NCBI GenBank assembly: GCA_900752345.1
Contig: CAADVA010000161.1
Span: 1-6,196 of the forward strand
Length of the DNA stretch: 6,196 bases
Source of the DNA: an uncultured Collinsella sp.
GTDB lineage: Bacteria > Actinomycetota > Coriobacteriia > Coriobacteriales > Coriobacteriaceae
Direction of reading: 5' to 3'
Shown here: positions 5,262 to 6,196 of the stretch, in pieces
How positions within the stretch are numbered: position 1 is the first letter of the stretch
How the letters are laid out: each line of letters begins with the position of its first letter
Position numbers and translations under genes: made by a program
Notes under the pieces: model-generated
Databases searched by the model: none
Told to the model about the DNA's origin: nothing
The model's input: the letters and a program-made list of their open reading frames with translations, nothing else

Positions 5262-5939
5262 ATGTCGCTGCGCGGTGGAATCGGTCTGCCCGAGCTTCCC
5301 ATAGAGGACGGGCAGGAGTTTAGGCTCGGCATTATGGGTGGTACCTTTGACCCCATCCATTACGGTCACCTGGTGACCGCCGAGCAGGCACGTGAGTCCC
5401 TCGACTTGGACGCCGTGCTCTTTATGCCGGCGGGCTCGCCTGCCTTTAAACTCGACAAACCGGTGACGCCGGCCGAGGACCGTTATGCCATGACGGTCCT
5501 CGCGACCGCCGCGAACCCGGCCTTTTTGGCAAGCCGCTTCGAGATCGATCGTGCCGGTATCACCTACACAGCCGATACGCTGCGCGCCCTTCGCGAGTTT
5601 TACCCGCTACAGGTGAAGCTTTACTTTATTACGGGTGCCGATGCGATTATCGATATTGTGACCTGGCACAATGCTGATGAGATTGCCGAGCTGGCGACCT
5701 TTATTGCTGCGACGCGTCCCGGCTTTGACATCGATACGGCGCGAGCGCGGATTAAGGAATCGGGACTGCCATTCGACGTGCGCTATATCCAGATTCCGGC
5801 ACTGGCGATTAGTTCGACCAACATTCGCAAGCGGGTTGCTCGCGGCATGAGCGTGCGCTATCTTACGAGCGAGTCCGTACTCGGCTATATCCGTAAGCGT
5901 GGCCTGTATGCCGATCTTGGGCAAGACGATTTTGATTGA
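5262..5939 (+). CDS. nadD: Nicotinate-nucleotide adenylyltransferase
   Basis: This enzyme transfers AMP from ATP to nicotinate mononucleotide, making deamido-NAD, a step shared by de novo and salvage NAD synthesis in the cytosol. It has 225 residues. The nucleotidyltransferase signature GGTFDPIHYGH (26-36) carries the catalytic HxGH, and ISSTNIR (183-189) is the second ATP-binding motif. FITGADAIIDIVTWHN (122-137) matches the conserved middle region. An N-terminal lead of about 20 residues precedes the first beta strand (RLGIMGG); most NadD proteins start just before that strand. No better in-frame start exists, so the extension is likely real. The gene begins 3 nt after obgE and ends 12 nt before yqeK, consistent with one operon. 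Confidence 0.95.
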   Translation: MSLRGGIGLPELPIEDGQEFRLGIMGGTFDPIHYGHLVTAEQARESLDLDAVLFMPAGSPAFKLDKPVTPAEDRYAMTVLATAANPAFLASRFEIDRAGITYTADTLRALREFYPLQVKLYFITGADAIIDIVTWHNADEIAELATFIAATRPGFDIDTARARIKESGLPFDVRYIQIPALAISSTNIRKRVARGMSVRYLTSESVLGYIRKRGLYADLGQDDFD

Positions 5940-5940
5940 T

Positions 5941-5947
5941 GGGGGAG
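5941..5947 (+). promoter_or_regulatory. Ribosome binding site supporting the yqeK TTG start
   Basis: GGGGGAG sits directly after the nadD stop, 4 nt from TTG 5952 (about 6 nt if the G-run pairs). An in-frame TGA at 5937-5939 excludes any earlier start, so TTG 5952 is the most upstream option and the one best placed after this site. Confidence 0.6.
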
Positions 5948-5951
5948 AACG

Positions 5952-6196
5952 TTGTCGGTAGAAGAACAGTTTGAGGACGACGAGCGCGCGCTCTTGACGC
6001 GTATCCACGAATTGCTCGATGTGCGCATGAAGGATAAGCGTAAGCGCTACGTGCATTCGCTCGGGGTTGCCGAGACTGCGTTGCACCTAGCCGAGGTGTA
6101 CGGTGTCGACCGCTTTGATGCCGCTGCCGCCGGCCTGATCCATGACTGGGACAAGGTGCTCTCCGACGACGAGCTGGTCACGCGCGCTCTGCATTA
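5952..6196 (+). CDS. yqeK: YqeK-type HD-domain hydrolase (partial, right-truncated)
   Basis: The first 81 residues of an HD-domain metal-dependent phosphohydrolase; the frame is open to the window edge. After an acidic lead (MSVEEQFEDDERALL) comes KRKRYVHSLGVAETALHLAE, where H35 matches the first metal-binding His of YqeK. GLIHDWDK (61-68) supplies the HD pair (H64, D65) and the following Lys. YqeK proteins have been reported as symmetrical Ap4A hydrolases, which cleave Ap4A to ADP. That role is taken from the family and not shown here. The position just after nadD is the classic one, usually followed by rsfS (ribosome silencing factor), which would lie outside the window. The start is TTG. 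Confidence 0.88.
   Translation, partial: MSVEEQFEDDERALLTRIHELLDVRMKDKRKRYVHSLGVAETALHLAEVYGVDRFDAAAAGLIHDWDKVLSDDELVTRALH

Noticed and set aside
3765..5369. A 534-codon open frame on the minus strand across obgE and the start of nadD
   Set aside because: It is antisense to two certain genes, has no visible motif or convincing ribosome binding site, and is explained by the GC-biased third positions of the real genes.

Overview
The window is GC-rich bacterial DNA with strong G/C preference at third codon positions. All genes lie on the + strand and are packed closely. It carries the conserved block 'TIGR03960 radical SAM gene, DUF2344 gene, rplU, rpmA, obgE, nadD, yqeK'. The protein sequences, the high GC, three TTG starts and an L27 that begins directly at MAHKK suggest a high-GC Gram-positive of the Coriobacteriia, probably Collinsella or a relative. 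The genus is an inference from general resemblance, not from a search.

Layout. (1) Positions 2-247 hold the 3' end of a gene I do not recognise. (2) Positions 257-2134 and 2131-2943 encode a radical SAM protein with a B12-binding-like N-terminus (TIGR03960 type) and its usual partner, a DUF2344/TIGR03936 protein. They overlap by an ATGA and are probably co-translated. (3) A near-consensus sigma70-type promoter (TTGACG, 17 bp, TGCTACTAT) sits across the stop codon of the DUF2344 gene and drives rplU (L21, from 3011) and rpmA (L27). (4) A hairpin with a T-run, at 3702-3745, lies between rpmA and obgE and looks like an intrinsic terminator or attenuator. (5) obgE (with a long acidic tail), nadD and the start of yqeK follow, each with a clear Shine-Dalgarno sequence and 3-13 nt gaps. 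yqeK runs off the right edge.

How the parts fit. L21 and L27 are large-subunit ribosomal proteins, and Obg is the GTPase that monitors late 50S assembly. NadD makes the NAD precursor deamido-NAD, and YqeK is an HD-domain hydrolase now linked to Ap4A breakdown. This is therefore a ribosome-assembly and nucleotide-metabolism operon. The radical SAM/DUF2344 pair is the uncharacterised part. It is widely found beside rplU/rpmA, but I know of no established reaction for it, so it is the best candidate here for an undescribed system.

No tRNA, rRNA, CRISPR array, insertion sequence, phage gene or large repeat is visible, and no gene-free stretch exceeds 86 bases. Most of the window is ordinary conserved core genome. 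The points of interest are the radical SAM pair, the terminator-like hairpin directly before the obgE ribosome binding site, and the lack of rng and prp at this locus.
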